This document shows, piece after piece, positions 1-11,684 of a stretch of 64,000 bases of DNA. Position 1 is the first letter of the stretch; every line of letters starts with the position of its first letter. Below the pieces are notes generated by a model. It was not told the origin of the DNA. It did not search any database and saw only the letters and a program-made list of their open reading frames with translations. The stretch is from Diacronema lutheri. Its lineage: Eukaryota; Haptophyta; Pavlovophyceae; Pavlovales; Pavlovaceae. The position numbers and the translations under genes are program-made. The stretch is taken from contig JAGTXO010000040.1 of NCBI GenBank assembly GCA_019448385.1, positions 248,001-312,000 of the forward strand. The letters run 5' to 3'.

Positions 1-194
1 GGGCCCAGGGGGCGCCTGCCTGCACGCCGGCTTGTCGCGACATGTTGACGTCAGACACAGCGGGTCGGCACGACGGCTGCGCCCACTGCGCGGCTGCCAG
101 CGGCGCAGCGGGAACGCACAGCTTCTTCCGAATGCACGCACCGCTCGCGAGGTGCACGCAGTGCGCACCACGCGGTTACGCCTCACGGCCCCTC

Positions 195-1028
195 TCATGA
201 GCAGCCGATGAGCGAGTGTCTGCCGGCGGCGGGTTCGGCGCTGCAGGAGCGAGCCTCGCGTGCATCGCACACGTCACGCAGGTGCAGCAGCAGCGCGTGC
301 GTATGCAGTGCCCAGCTGACGCACACGGCTGTGTAATGGAAAACTCGCTGGAAGAGTCCCGAGTCGTACGCATAGCCTCTCAGCGCCAGAGTCGCGCCAG
401 CGCCGTACACGAGGCCGTACTGGAAGGCCACGAGGCCAAACACAGCGACTCCGCAGGGCAGGTGCGCCGTGTCGCGCCACCATTCGCCCCCATCCGCGGC
501 CGCACGTGCTCGCGCCACCTGCTCGGCGAGGAACAAGGCCGCGCCAGCTATCTCGCAGAGGACGAGCGCGCCTTCCGACGCGCCAAACCACATATCGCAC
601 GCCACCGCTTTGCGCATGGCGGCGCCATTGACTGCCGAGCGTGCGAGGTGCATCGCAGCGACGGTGGCGCACGCAGCGGCCGCCACGGACGCGACAGCAA
701 GCGCGGTGGCCTGTTGGAAAGCGCTCACGAGCACATCGGGCGCCAAGTCGTAGCCGAGCGTCGCACGGTACGCGCTACCCGCGTACCCCAGCGCGGACAG
801 CGCGTAAAACTGCCACTGCCCGGCGCCGCTCACCGCGCGCCTCGGGTAGTCGCGGTGCACGATCATTCCGCACAGGAAGACGACCGCGGTGCCCACGTGG
901 TGGTGCCTGTGCGTCGGCATCGACGTGAGCAACGACGAGGCGAAGAAAAGTGCCGCGACGAGGGAGGCGGTCGCGTCCGTCGCCCATCCGCCCTCGGTGG
1001 TGTCGACAATCCCGTCATTCCATCCCAT
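195..1028 (-). CDS. predicted seven-helix membrane protein, family not recognised
   Basis: This is a 277-residue open frame with no intron needed, starting ATG at 1028 (MGWNDG) and ending TGA at 195. About seven hydrophobic segments are visible, near residues 18-40, 45-60, 72-90, 98-130, 145-170, 190-212 and 228-250. They are joined by short loops, and a polar Cys/Glu/Arg-rich tail follows. The codon pattern, GC at third positions, fits a real gene, and the hydrophobic periodicity would be unlikely in a shadow frame. No catalytic or transport motif is recognisable. The start sits about 480 bp from the 3' end of the next minus-strand gene. It could be an orphan transmembrane protein or a sequence-diverged member of a 7-TM family; function is not assigned. 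Confidence 0.6.
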   Translation of the reverse strand: MGWNDGIVDTTEGGWATDATASLVAALFFASSLLTSMPTHRHHHVGTAVVFLCGMIVHRDYPRRAVSGAGQWQFYALSALGYAGSAYRATLGYDLAPDVLVSAFQQATALAVASVAAAACATVAAMHLARSAVNGAAMRKAVACDMWFGASEGALVLCEIAGAALFLAEQVARARAAADGGEWWRDTAHLPCGVAVFGLVAFQYGLVYGAGATLALRGYAYDSGLFQRVFHYTAVCVSWALHTHALLLHLRDVCDAREARSCSAEPAAGRHSLIGCS

Positions 1029-1512
1029 CCGCGTTGTCGTCCTCGTCCGCCAGCCCGGCCAATCTTAATGCCGTCGCAAAAGGAAAGGGCGGGAAGAAGA
1101 AGGTCCCTACGTAAGTAGTACATATGTTGCTATTCACATCCAAAAGGCATCAAAAAAGCGGAGGCATCGCATTAATTTTCCCCGCCTGCAGATCCGCTTC
1201 CCGCCGCTTCCACACTTCAAGCCATCGCCTCTGCTCGGGCTCGCCTTGTCGAGGGCAAGGCGAGCCCGAGCAGGTTGCGCTCGACAAGGCGATTGGTGAC
1301 TGCGCGAATCACCGCAGCAACTGGGCACTCGCGCAGGCGCGCGACGCCACGCCAGCCGGCGCATCGCACGGCGCGGCACCGGCGCTGGCAGCCGTCGAGC
1401 GGCCGATGCGGCCGATGCCGTCTTTTCTCGCAAAATTGGCCGCCGCCAAACGGGCGGCACGCCCGCTCGCCGCTCGGGCAAGCACCGGCGCGTCGGCGCG
1501 CGACACGCGCGA
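1029..1512. other. intergenic region with a perfect hairpin
   Basis: No gene is supported here. The stretch holds the upstream region of the membrane-protein gene and the 3' flank of the LRR gene. Its only clear structure is the perfect inverted repeat at 1231-1273, listed separately. Confidence 0.5.
1231..1273. repeat. perfect 18-bp inverted repeat (7-nt loop)
   Basis: The arm CTGCTCGGGCTCGCCTTG (1231-1248) is followed by a 7-base loop and its exact reverse complement (1256-1273). It lies about 240 bp beyond the stop of the minus-strand LRR gene, so it could form a stable hairpin in that gene's 3' UTR or act as a 3'-end signal. The role is inferred; the palindrome itself is exact. Confidence 0.8.
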
Positions 1513-4190
1513 TCACCTGCCCGCGGCGCCGCCCCTCCCCGTGCGCCTGCCAGCCCACGCCTCGCGCAGCCGCTCGAGCGCCTCGTCGTTCACGAGGTTG
1601 CCACTGTGGCGTGGCGCACGGGACGGACAGGGCGGCGGGAGGTGGCGAAGGGCTGAGCTGGTTTTCGGGGGGAAAGGAAGGAAAAGGTACGTCGCTCGAC
1701 CGCCCGCGCCGCCGGCCGCGCACGCCTCGCGCGCGCGCGCGCGCGCGCGGCACGCACTCGAGGTCGAGCGCGGTGAGCGCGCTGTTAGCACCGAGCGCGT
1801 ACGCGAGCGCGAGCGTGCCCTCCTCGCCCACGCGGTTTGCGGACAGATCGAGGATGGCGAGCGTGCGGTTGGCAAGGAGCGCGTCGGCGAGCGCGATCGC
1901 ACCCGCGTCGTGCACGAGGTTGTCGCGCAGGTCGATCACGCGCAGCGCGCGGTTAGTGCGTAGCGCGCGCGCGAGCGCGATCGCGCCCTCGTCGCACACG
2001 TCGTTCTCGCGCATGTTGAGCTCGCGCAGGCTGCGGTTGGCGCCGAGTGCATCGGCGAGCGCGGAGGCGCCCGCGTCGCCGATCGCGTTGCGCGCCAGCT
2101 GCAGCGAGACGAGCGCGGGCGCGTCGAGCCACACGTCGTACGCGACGCAGAGCGCGCCCGCGTCGCCGACGGCTCGCGAGACGAGGTGCGCCGTCGCGCC
2201 GTCCGCGCAGACGGCGCACAACGAGCGCACGCGCGCGCCGGCGGGCGCGGCGCGGCAGTCGGCGACGAGCGCGCCGATCGCCGCCGCGCTCGTGCCCGTG
2301 CGTAGAACACAGAGCTCGCGCAGGCCGCCGCGGCCGGCGCGGGCGACCGCGCCGAGCGCGCGCAGTGCATCGTCGCCGAGCGCGCCGCAGCCGAGAAGGT
2401 CGAGGCGCGCGAGCGCGCAGCCGTCGCGTGCGAGCGCGCGCGCGAGCGCGCAGCCGCCGCGTGTGCCCAGCTCGTTCCAGCACAGGTCGAGGCGTTCGAG
2501 CGTGCAGCGCGCGCCGGCGAGGCCCATGGCAAGCGCCTCGGCGCCCGCGTCGCCGATGGCGTTGTTGGCGAGCCGCACGCTGCGCGTGACGGCGCCGCGC
2601 GCGAGCGCGGCGCCGAGCGCGACCGCGCCGTCGTCCCCGACGCGGTTGTCGCGGAGGTCGAGGCGCTCGACGGTCGCGGGCGCGAGCGCGTCGAGAAAGG
2701 CGCGCAGCCCGTCGTCGCCGAGGCGCACGAGTTGCAGGCCGAGGTACGCGAGCGGCGCGCGGCGCGGCGGGACGCAGCCCGCGGCGAGCGCGGCGCCGAG
2801 CAACGCGGCGGAGTCGGCGGCGAGCGCGTCGTGCACGACGCGCACGGCGCGCAGGCCGCTCGGCGCCGCGCCGCGCGCGCCGGCGCGCAGCTCGTGCGCG
2901 AGGAGCGTAATGCCCGTTGCGCCCTCGTGCGAGAGCGTGACGCACGCGCGCGCGCGGTGGCCGCCCGGCGCGCGCGTGCCGACGAGGGACGCGACATGCC
3001 GGCGCGCGGGCGCGGCCTCGCGCGTGCGCGCGCGCGCCGCCGCGCCGTCGAGCCCGGCGTCGGCGTCGGCGGGGGCGACGGCGGAGACGGCGGCGGAGGC
3101 GGCGGAGGCGGCGGAGGCGGCGGAGGCGGCGGAGGCGGCGGAGACGGCGGAGGAGGCGGAGACGTCGATCGCGCACGACGCGCGCAGGCGCACGCCGACC
3201 GCCACGCGCGGCTGCGCGCCGCCGCCGCTATGCGAGCGCGCGCGCGCGCGGCGCACGCCGTCCGCCGCGCCGTCGGCGTCGGCGCCGCGGATGGCGCGCT
3301 GGCCGCCGGTCGGCGGCGGCAACGGCGGCGGCGGCGTCCAATCGGCCGCGGCCGCGTCGACGAGTGCGTGCGCCGCGCGCACGCCGAAGGCGTTGCCAAG
3401 GAGGTCGAGGACGTGTACGGCGCGTGACGCGCGGATCGCGTCGGCTATCGCGAGCGCGCCCGTGTCGCCGATCACATTATTCCGCAGCAGCAGCGTGCGC
3501 AATGCCGAGCCGGGCGCGCCGAGCGCGGCGCCGAGCGCGGCGGCACCGGCGTCGCCGATCGCACACTGCTCGAGCTGCAGCTCGGTCAGACGAAGCGCGC
3601 CGCCACCGCCGCGCGACGCGCAGATCGCCCCGCCGAGCGCGATCGCGCCCGCGTCGCCAACTGCCACGCCGCCTTCCGACCTGCAGCCGATGGGTGCCCG
3701 CAGTGCGAGCGAGCGCAACGCGCAGCCGCCGCCCGTGCCGAGCGCGGCGACGAGGGCAGCGAAGGCGGCGCGCGGCACGAGCGTGCGCGCGAGCTCGAGG
3801 CGCGCGGGCGCGCGCTCGGCACGAAGCCGCAGCATCCGCACGAGCGATGGGAGGAGCTGTGCGGCCGTGCAGCCGCGCAGCGCGAGCGCGCGCAGACCGG
3901 CGGGCAGCGCGGGCACGAGCCGGTCGGCGACGAGCTCGGACGAGGGCGAGGCGGGCGCGAAGGCGAGGTAGACGGCGGCGAGGCGCGAGCGCCTCAGCTC
4001 GGCGAGCTGCGCCTGCGCATGCGCGCGCCACTCCTCGCCCATCTGCAACAGCGCGGGCAGCGCGCTCTCCAGAAAGCGCGCGCGCACGGTCGTGTCGATC
4101 GCGGCGAGCGCGTGCGCGCGCGCGGCGGCGAGCGGCGGCGGCGACGGCGGCGGCGGCGGCGGCGGCTGGTGGACTGTGCTGGCTGTTGCG

Positions 4191-4239
<49 letters not shown>

Positions 4240-5182
4240 GCGCCATCTCGCACGCCACGCCGTACGCGAGCACGCGCGCGCGCTCCGCCTCCGACGCGCA
4301 CGCCGCTTCACTCAACGCAAAGCACGACGCGACGCCAGCGAGTTCGGCCGCGCGTCGTCCGTCGGCCACGAGCGCGTCGGCGAGCGGCTCGGCCGCGTCG
4401 AGGTCGTCGAGCGCGCCGCCGCCGGTGAGCAGGTAGATGTCGCACGGGGCACAACCGTCGGCATCGTCCGCCTCCGCCTCCGCCTCCGCCTCCGCCTCCG
4501 CCTCCGCCTCCGCCTCCGCCTCCGCCTCCGCCTCCGCCTCCGCCCCCGCCCCCGCCCCCGGCTCCACCTCCACCTCTGCCTCCGCCTCCTCCGCCTCGCC
4601 GTCGCCGCCACCGTCGCCGGCGCGGGCGCGGCCCACCGCGCCTGCCCGCACGCGGTGTGCCCGCGCGCGCAGCCTTGGGGTGCACGCGAGGTACAGTTCG
4701 AGGGCAGGCCACGCGCGCGCGAACGGCCCGCCGTCGGCGCTGACGAGCGCGAGTACCGTGCCGGCGTTCAGCAGGGCGGCGTGGAAGGCGGGCAGCTGCG
4801 CCGTCGTCGTCGTCGTCGTCATCGTCGTCGTCGGCGGCGGTGGCGGCCGTGGCGGTGGCGGTGGCGGTGGTGGAGGTGGCGGCATCGCAACCGCGCCGCA
4901 CGGCACTGCGAACGGCGCGGCGAGGTCGGCTGCGAGCTCAACCTCCGTGCACGCGCACGCGCACAACCACAGTCTGTCGCGACCGCCGCAGCACATGTCA
5001 CCGTCACCGTCACCGTGCGCGCGGTCGCGGTCGCGTGCGTGCCGCTTGAGCGCGCTGAGCAGCGCCTCGACGCTCACTGCCCACGAATGGCAGACGAAAA
5101 CATCCGCCCAGCTCCCGCCATTTGCGTGCGCCATGTGTGCCCTCTGTGCCTCCGTCTTCGTTTCCCCGTTCCCATCCTCCGA

Positions 5183-5242
<60 letters not shown>

Positions 5243-6489
5243 ACCTGCTCCCGCGCCAGCGTTCACGCCCATGCCAGAGCCCACGCCCGCGCCCGTGTTC
5301 GCGCCCACGCCCGCGCCCGAATCCGCGTCGAGATCCGCATCTGCGCCAGCGTCCGCGTCCGCTTTTACCCGCGCATCCGCGTCTTTGCCTGCCTCCGCCC
5401 TCACCCCCGCATCTGCGCCTTTGCCTGCCTCCGCCCTCACCCCCGCATCCGCGTCTTTGCCTGCCTCCGCCCTCACCCCCGCATCCGCGCCAAGCGTCCT
5501 CCGCACCGCGCCCGCAACGCCGGCAGCGGCCAACTCCGACTCCGCGCCGCCCGACGCGCGCGCGCCGGCCGGCACGTGCATCAGCAACTCGGCGAGCGAC
5601 AACCCCCCGCACGCGCGCGAGAGCGGGAAGCCGACGGTGCGCATGAACTGCGAGACGCTCACGTCCGCGGCGGACAGCACGCGCGCCTCCCACGCGCCGC
5701 CGCCGCCCTCGCGAGGCCCGGCGCGCGCCGCGCCGCCCGCCGCGCACCACCACGGCCGCCCGTCGCGGCAGCGCGCGCGGACGGTCTCCAGGACGAGCGC
5801 GAGACCCGCGATGGTGACGGTGCGCCGCTCGGCGCGCGGGACGCGTGGCGCGGCGGCGGCGGCGGCGGCGCACGACGCGTACCGCCCTGCGAGGATCGGT
5901 AAAGCCGCCAGCTCGGCCGCGTCGATGAGGTCGTGCGGCGGCGCGGGTGGTAGCTCGTCGGCGGGCGTGCGCGCGAGCGCCGGCTCGGCGCCGGGCGCGC
6001 CGTCGGCGCGAGGGGCGGCGGCGCCGGGCAGTTCGCGCAGCGCGAGCAGGCAGTCGTGCACGCGCCCAAGCTCGCGGCCCGCGTGCAGCTCGGCCGCGGC
6101 GAACCGGCGGTGCGGCGGCACGCCCTCGGTCGCGGCCGCGTGCAAGAAGCCAAGAATGTTCTCCAGCGCGAAGAACCGGTTCGACTCGGCGCCGGCGCGC
6201 GGCGGCGGGCAGCTGCCGGGGAAGAGCGTGTTGGCAAATCTGCCGTGCGTGCGCGCGCGCGCCGCGCGCCGCGCCGCATGAGGTACGCGCCGCCCGGCGC
6301 GCGCGCGCGGGAGCGGCGCGCTCGCGGCGCGACGCACCGGAGGAGAAGCGCGCCGCTGCGCAGCGCGGCGTGCAGCTGCTTCTCGGTGACGCCGTAGACG
6401 GGCTCGCCCGTCACTTCGCGCAGTAGCGCGAGCGTGCGCGCGGGCACGGCTGACGCCGCGCGCGTCGGCGCGCGCGGGCTGAACATCAT
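1513..6489 (-). CDS. CH-like / TIR-like / leucine-rich-repeat protein
   Basis: Proposed exons on the minus strand are 6489-6338, 6239-1758 and 1603-1513, giving 1574 residues. The start is MMFSPR. Removing intron 1 (98 bp, GTGCGT...CAG) joins GALLLR to FANTLFPGS and rebuilds a calponin-homology-like N-terminus, with ESNRFFALENILGFL and then VHDCLLALR. Removing intron 2 (154 bp) makes LTALDLDGNLVNDEAL, the last LRR. Residues about 430-780 resemble the TIR-like domain common in algal proteins: FVCHSW, then DRLWLCAC, LLNAGTVLALVS and RAWPALEL in place of the usual TRAWCLWE. From about 800 to the end there are ribonuclease-inhibitor-type LRRs of the LDLRDN.VGDDGA pattern. Long Gly-Ala, Glu-Ala, Pro, Ala and Ser-Ala runs come from GCC/GGC repeats and may be expanded or partly intronic. 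No NB-ARC/NACHT P-loop is visible. A sensing or scaffold role is inference. Confidence 0.65.
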
Positions 6490-6598
6490 CGCCCGTTCGG
6501 ACTGAACATCATCGCCCGCTCGAACGTTTCCCTTCCGACATCCTGAACAGCGGCCAAACCTCGATGGATTCCATGGGCTTGTGGTATTCGCCCGAAGG
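6490..6598. promoter_or_regulatory. shared divergent promoter region
   Basis: Only 109 bp separate the start codon of the minus-strand CH/TIR-like/LRR gene from that of the plus-strand ABC1 kinase, so the two must share promoter sequence. No TATA box is evident. Confidence 0.5.
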
Positions 6599-9500
6599 AT
6601 GCGCGGCATGGCGGTGCTGATTGCCCTGATCGTCGGCGCGACGGGGCTGTCGGCGCCGACAGCGCGGCTGAGCGCGCGCCGGCCGGCGCGCGGCGCGCCA
6701 GCCGCGATGGTCGTCGACGCGCCCGAGCGGCCCGCGCGCTCCGCCTCCGTCTCCGACATGTCCAAGGAGCTTGCGGACGTGCGCGCGCGTATGATGGAGG
6801 ACGAGGACACTCGCCTCATGATGCAGGCGCTGCGAGGGCAGAACCTGAACGACAACTTGCAGGCGGACGCGGGCGTGCAGATGGACGTCGTGCGCATGCG
6901 CGCCTCAACCGGCGCCGACGATCAGCTCCCCCTCCTCTTCGAGCCGCACACGCTCAAGCGCTACTTTGCAAAGCGGCCGGGCGCGGTGCTCACGCGTGTG
7001 CTGCAGATCGCGAGCAAGAGCGCCGGGCTCGCGCTCGGCGTGCTGCTCGACCTGGCGGTAGGCAACACTGAGGACATCGAGGTCCGCCGCGCCGCCGACC
7101 TGCGCCGCACGATCATCTCGCTTGGTCCGTTCTTCATTAAGCTCGGACAGGCGCTCTCGATTCGACCCGACGTCCTCTCGCCGCGAGCGATGGTGCGCGC
7201 GCAAGGGCGCGCGCGGCGCTCGCGCGCGTTGGTGTGTGCACGCGCGCCGTGCAACCTGTGCCGCTCTCACCCTCGACCCGCGACCGCTGCGCGCGCCGCG
7301 CCGCGCCGCGTGGCGACCGGCGGCCTGGCCCGCGCCGCTGCCGCGTCGTGGCGCGTGGCGCGTGGCGCGTGGCGCGCGCTCGCCCCCGCAGGTGGAGCTG
7401 CAGCAGCTGTGCGACAAGGTGCCCTCGTTCGACAACGAGCTGGCGATGCGCACGATCTGCGACGAGCTCAAGGTCGCGCAGGTCTCCGACGTCTTCTCCG
7501 AGATCACGCCCGCGCCCGTCGCGGCCGCATCGCTCGGCCAGGTCTACCGCGCGACGCTGCGCGAGTCGGGCGACATCGTCGCCGTCAAGGTGCAGCGGCC
7601 GTACGTGCTCGAGACGGTCTCGCTCGACCTGCACCTGGCGCGTGAACTTGGCCTCCTCCTCCGCCGCTTTCCCGCGCTGAGCAAGCGGCTCGATCTCGTC
7701 GAGCTCCTTGACGAATTCGGCTCGCGTTTCTACGCCGAGCTTGACTACGTTGTGCGCGCGCTGCCGCGCCGCTTGGGGCGGTTGCGCGCGTAGCCACACC
7801 GAGTGGTGTGGCTGGGCGGCGCGGGCTGATCCAAGGCGCGCGTCCGGGCTGTGCTCAAACCGCAAAGCATCCCGCCCAAACTTTCCATCCGGCTTTCCTC
7901 CCCTTCCCTCCCGATCCGGACCCGGATCTCAATCCCACCCGGATACCCCGCCCCCCCTCCTTCTACGCCCCTCCCCGCGTGTCCCCCACCACCCTCACAG
8001 GTCGAGTGCCAAAATGGCGAGCGGATCCGCCGCGAGATGGCCAAAATGCCTATGGTCGTCATCCCGACCAACTACCCCAGGCACACAACGCGGAGGGTGC
8101 ACGTCGCCGAGGTGCGCGCGGCGCGCGGCGCGCTGTCTGCCGCGCCCGCCGCGCCCGCGCCCGCCGCCATCGCCTCGCACCCTCCGCCCTCCAGCCGCCC
8201 ATGCCGTGCGCTGCTCGGGGTTGCCCGCGTCGGGCCTCTAACCTGCCCGCCTGTCTGCCTGCCTGCCCCTTCCCCCACCCCACCCCACCCCCTCCCCTTC
8301 CCGGCCCGCCTCATTTGAAAACCGCACACGCACACAACGGGCCGCGCGCGTCGCGTTGCGCGCGTGCAGTGGGTCGAGGGCGAGAAGCTCTCGCAGTCGA
8401 AGGCGGACGACGTGGGCGCGCTCGTCAACCTGGGCGTGATTGTCTACCTCTCGCAGCTCCTCGACTCCGGCTTCTTCCATGCCGACCCGCACCCCGGTGC
8501 GCGCCTGGTGGCGCGCGCGCGCCGGCCGGCGATTCGTTTGGCGCGCGCCCGCATGCCACTGCCTCCCCCTCCCCCCCCCGCCCCCCCCCCCCCCCTCTTC
8601 CCCCTCCTACCTACCCCCTCCCCTGGCGATCCGTTTGGCGTGCCCCCCCCCCCCCCCCCCCCCCCCTCCTCCCCCCTTCCCCCGGCGGCTCGCGCCCGCG
8701 TGCCCCCGGCTGCGCGCGCGGACACGTCCGCGCGCGGCCTGCGCTCACGCGCAGCGGCCGCGTGTGCGTGCATGGACTCCCCCCCCCCCCCCCCCCATCC
8801 CCGTGCACTCCCCCACCCCCCCCCTCCCCCCCCCCCCCCCCCTTTTCCTTTCTGCCCTCCACCCCGCTCCCCCCCCCCCCCCCCCACCCTTCCTTATCCT
8901 CCTGCCCTCCCCCTTCCCCTCCCCTCCTCCCCTCCCCCCCCCCCCCCCCCCCCCTTATCCTCCTGCCCTTCCCCTCCCCCCCCCCCCCCCCCCCCCTCCC
9001 CTTGGTGCGTGCAGGCAACATGTTGCGCACGCCCGACGGCCGACTCGTCATCCTCGACTTTGGCCTCATGACCGAGATCACCGACGACCAGAAGTACGGC
9101 ATGATCGAGGCGATCGCCCACCTGATCCACCGCGACTACGCGCTCATCGGGCAGGATTTCGTCAACCTCGACTTCATCCCAAAGGGCACAGACCTCGCGC
9201 CGATCATCCCCGCGCTCTCGCGCGTCTTCGATGCGGCGCTTGCCGGCGGCGGTGCCAAGTCGATCAACTTCCAGGAGCTCGCCGCTGACCTCGCGCAAAT
9301 CACCTTTGACTACCCGTGCGTGGCGGCACGCGCGGCGCACGCGCGCGGCGCACGCGCCCGACACGCGCGCCCGCTGAACGTGTGCCTCTCCCCTCCCTAC
9401 CCACCCACCCACCCTCCCCATCCCCCATCCCCTCTCTCCCGTCGAAACAGCTTCCGCATCCCGCCCTACTTCGCCCTCGTCATCCGCGCGATCGGCGTGC

Positions 9501-10725
9501 TCGAGGGTATCGCGCTCGTGGGCAACCCCAACTTCGCCATCGTTGACGAGGCCTACCCATACATTTCGAAACGGCTCCTCACTGACGAGTCACCGCGTCT
9601 GCGTGCCGCACTCAAGTACATGGTCTATGGCCGCTCCGACACCTTTGACGTGGACCGGATGATTGATTTGCTCCAGGCGCTGGAGAAATATGCGGCGGTA
9701 CGGGACAATGGCGACGGGTCCGCCTTCAAGGTGCGAGAGAGACCGCAGCGCGGCACAGCGCGCGGCGCGCAGCCCGCCGTGGCCAACGCCCCTTCCGCAC
9801 GCGCCCACCGCACGCCCACCGCGCCCACCTCCCCTTCAACGCGCCGCTGCTACTGCGAAAGGTGGACGGGAAGCGGGGCGACGTCGTCCTCGGCAGCGCG
9901 GGCTCGTTTGCGGGCACGCGCACGCTGCAGCCCCACGCTGCCCTGAGCAATGGCGGCAATAACGGCAATGGCGGCAATGGCGGCGCGCACACGGTGGCAC
10001 GCGGCGGCCTCGTGCCCACCGGCGCGAGCGGCGAGCGTGCGGACCTCGCGGCTGCGCCGACCGGCGGCGCGGCCGGCGGCTCAGCCGGCGGCTCGCTGGT
10101 CTCGGCGGCGAGCACGCGCGAGGCGCTCGACTTTTTCTTCTCGCGCGAGGGGCGCCCCTTCCGCGAGTTCTTGCTCGACGAGGTGACGCGCTCCGTCGAC
10201 ACGCTCTCGCGCGACGCGATCGCCCAGATTGGTTTCAGGGTCGGGCTGCGCGGGCAGCAGATGCCCGCGCTGCTGCGCGCGCTCGCGCCGCCCGTCACCG
10301 ACAAGGACCGCAAGGTGCGCGCGCGCGACGCCGCACCGCGCGACGCCGCACCGCGCGATGCCGCACCGCGCGCGACTCGAGGCGCGGCGTGCGCGGCGCG
10401 CGCGTGCGTGCGCGCCCGCTTGCCCGCGGCGCTCACGCGATGGCCCCAAGCGCGCCACTTGCTCCACGCGCAGGTCGTCGAGAACATCTCGCGGCTGATT
10501 GAGTTCTTGCTCGGCGACTTCAACTCGGCGGCGCCCACGTCGGGCTCGGTTGCCAACCGCTCGCGCCAGCTCGCGCAGCTGCAGGCGCTGCTGCCCGTCT
10601 TGCGCGAGTACGCGCCGTCCATGCGCGAGTTTGGGCTCCTGCTCGTCACGCGGTTGACGGAAAAGCAGGCGTCGCGCGCGTTCGCGTGGGCGAAGCAGTC
10701 GATCGAGGCGGGCGCCGCCGCGTAG
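6599..10725 (+). CDS. ABC1K: plastid ABC1/UbiB-family atypical kinase
   Basis: Eight exons: 6599-7192, 7392-7751, 8001-8111, 8370-8496, 9015-9315, 9451-9730, 9862-10314 and 10474-10725, giving 825 residues. Every junction restores family motifs. These include FIKLGQALSIRPD, the Ala-rich loop AAASLGQVYRA, the lysine strand IVAVKVQRP, FYAELDYVVE, TTRRVHVAEWVEGEKL, the catalytic FHADPHPGN and the metal-binding ILDFGLM. The family acts in prenylquinone and isoprenoid lipid metabolism in mitochondria and plastids. The N-terminus MRGMAVLIALIVG is a signal peptide followed by an Arg/Ala/Pro-rich transit region, which suggests plastid import. The C-terminal third (Gly/Asn-rich, then helical) resembles plastid ABC1K tails. 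Intron 4 (8497-9014) is unusually long and holds long C runs ahead of its acceptor. An upstream in-frame GTG was not used as the start. Confidence 0.9.
8560..9000 (+). repeat. poly-C / CT low-complexity tract inside intron 4 of the ABC1 kinase
   Basis: The intron from 8497 to 9014 is mostly C runs, several longer than 15 bases, broken by CT and CCTTATCCTCCTGCCC motifs that recur three times. It ends in the acceptor GTGCGTGCAG. The tract probably serves as an extended polypyrimidine tract and is likely to vary in length. Confidence 0.8.
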
Positions 10726-11043
10726 CGCGCGCGTCGATAGGGCCGGGTCGTCACGTGTTGATCGCCGCCCTGCAACAGACAGAGATTCACTGACAGCGAC
10801 GCACACAGACGCAGTAGAAAGGCCGCATTGCACAGGAATTCACTGACAGCGGCCTCTCGGTGGGAGCCCACCGCTCGCGAAGCACGTGCACTGCGCCCCT
10901 GCCCGACCGTGTCCGAATGCGAAATCGGCCATCACTCCACTGCGCGTGCTTTGGGTGTGCGCGCGCGTCGGTCCGCGTGCGGGGCCGAGGACGTGACGAG
11001 CTGCGCCGCGGCTCGTCCCGCGCCGCGCGCCCCGCGCGTGCGC
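10726..11043. other. convergent intergenic region
   Basis: This is the 3' flank of the ABC1 kinase (plus) and of the CreA-like gene (minus). A direct duplication of TTCACTGACAGCG occurs near 10788 and 10840. No gene or RNA is seen. Confidence 0.5.
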
Positions 11044-11649
11044 TCATCCGATGGGCACGGCGCACATGGTCGACTTGAAGCGCGACTTGTTCGAGTCGTC
11101 CTCGCGCGAGAGTCGCGACGAGTAGCTCACGTAGATGAGGGCGTTCGAGTTCTTGTCGTAGATGCGGCGCACCTTGACCGACTTGAAGAAAAGCGAGCGC
11201 GCCTGCGAGAAGACCTCCTCGCCCTCCGCCGACGTGTTGATGTCCGCCGCGAGCGCGACCGTACCCGTGCGCACGCACGTGACGCTCGCCTGCGTCGGGT
11301 CGGAGAAGAAGTTGGCCGAGAGGCGCTCGTTGATCGGGCGCTGGAAGTCAGCAACGTAGAGCTTCACGCCGCTCACCTTCGGGTCGTCGAACGACTCGAT
11401 GTTGAGCGTGTCCTTGAACAGCAGGCCCGACGTGCCGATCGACGCGACCGTCTCGGCGCGCGCCGGCGCTGCGACGGCGGCGCCGGCGGCGCCGGCCACG
11501 ACGCCGAGCGCGGCGCGGAGGAACGCGGAACGGTCGAGCCGCGCTGGCGTCGCGGGCGGCGCGCCGTGCACCGCGCGCTCCAGCCGCGGATGCACGCCCT
11601 GAGGATGGACCAATCCCAGGGCGAGCGCAAAGATCACCACGATCGCCAT
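11044..11649 (-). CDS. creA: CreA-family protein, predicted plastid-targeted
   Basis: A 201-residue uninterrupted frame. Residues 1-18 (MAIVVIFALALGLVHP) look like a signal peptide. A transit region follows, with a second hydrophobic stretch (LRAALGVVAGAAGAAVA) ending in APARAE, which suggests thylakoid-lumen delivery. The mature part matches the bacterial CreA pattern: NIESFDDPKVSGVKLYV, then VTCVRTG, then SLFFKSVKVRRIYDKNSN and ALIYVSYSSR, ending near CAVPIG. CreA is a small periplasmic protein of unknown biochemical function; algae carry plastid versions. The gene is divergent from the L2HGDH gene, with 35 bp between start codons. Confidence 0.85.
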   Translation of the reverse strand: MAIVVIFALALGLVHPQGVHPRLERAVHGAPPATPARLDRSAFLRAALGVVAGAAGAAVAAPARAETVASIGTSGLLFKDTLNIESFDDPKVSGVKLYVADFQRPINERLSANFFSDPTQASVTCVRTGTVALAADINTSAEGEEVFSQARSLFFKSVKVRRIYDKNSNALIYVSYSSRLSREDDSNKSRFKSTMCAVPIG

Positions 11650-11684
11650 CTTCCCGCCAGCGCCAGCACGGAAGGATTGGAATC
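11650..11684. promoter_or_regulatory. 35-bp divergent start-to-start region
   Basis: The start codons of the CreA-like and L-2-hydroxyglutarate dehydrogenase genes are only 35 bp apart. Promoter elements and 5' UTRs must therefore overlap the neighbouring transcription unit or be extremely short. Confidence 0.5.

Noticed and set aside
1275-6281. Long plus-strand open frames (for example 1275-3971 and 4437-6281) opposite the LRR gene
   Set aside because: They translate to Arg/Ala/Ser-rich low-complexity sequence with no motifs, as expected of antisense shadows of a GC-rich gene; the minus strand has clear LRRs.
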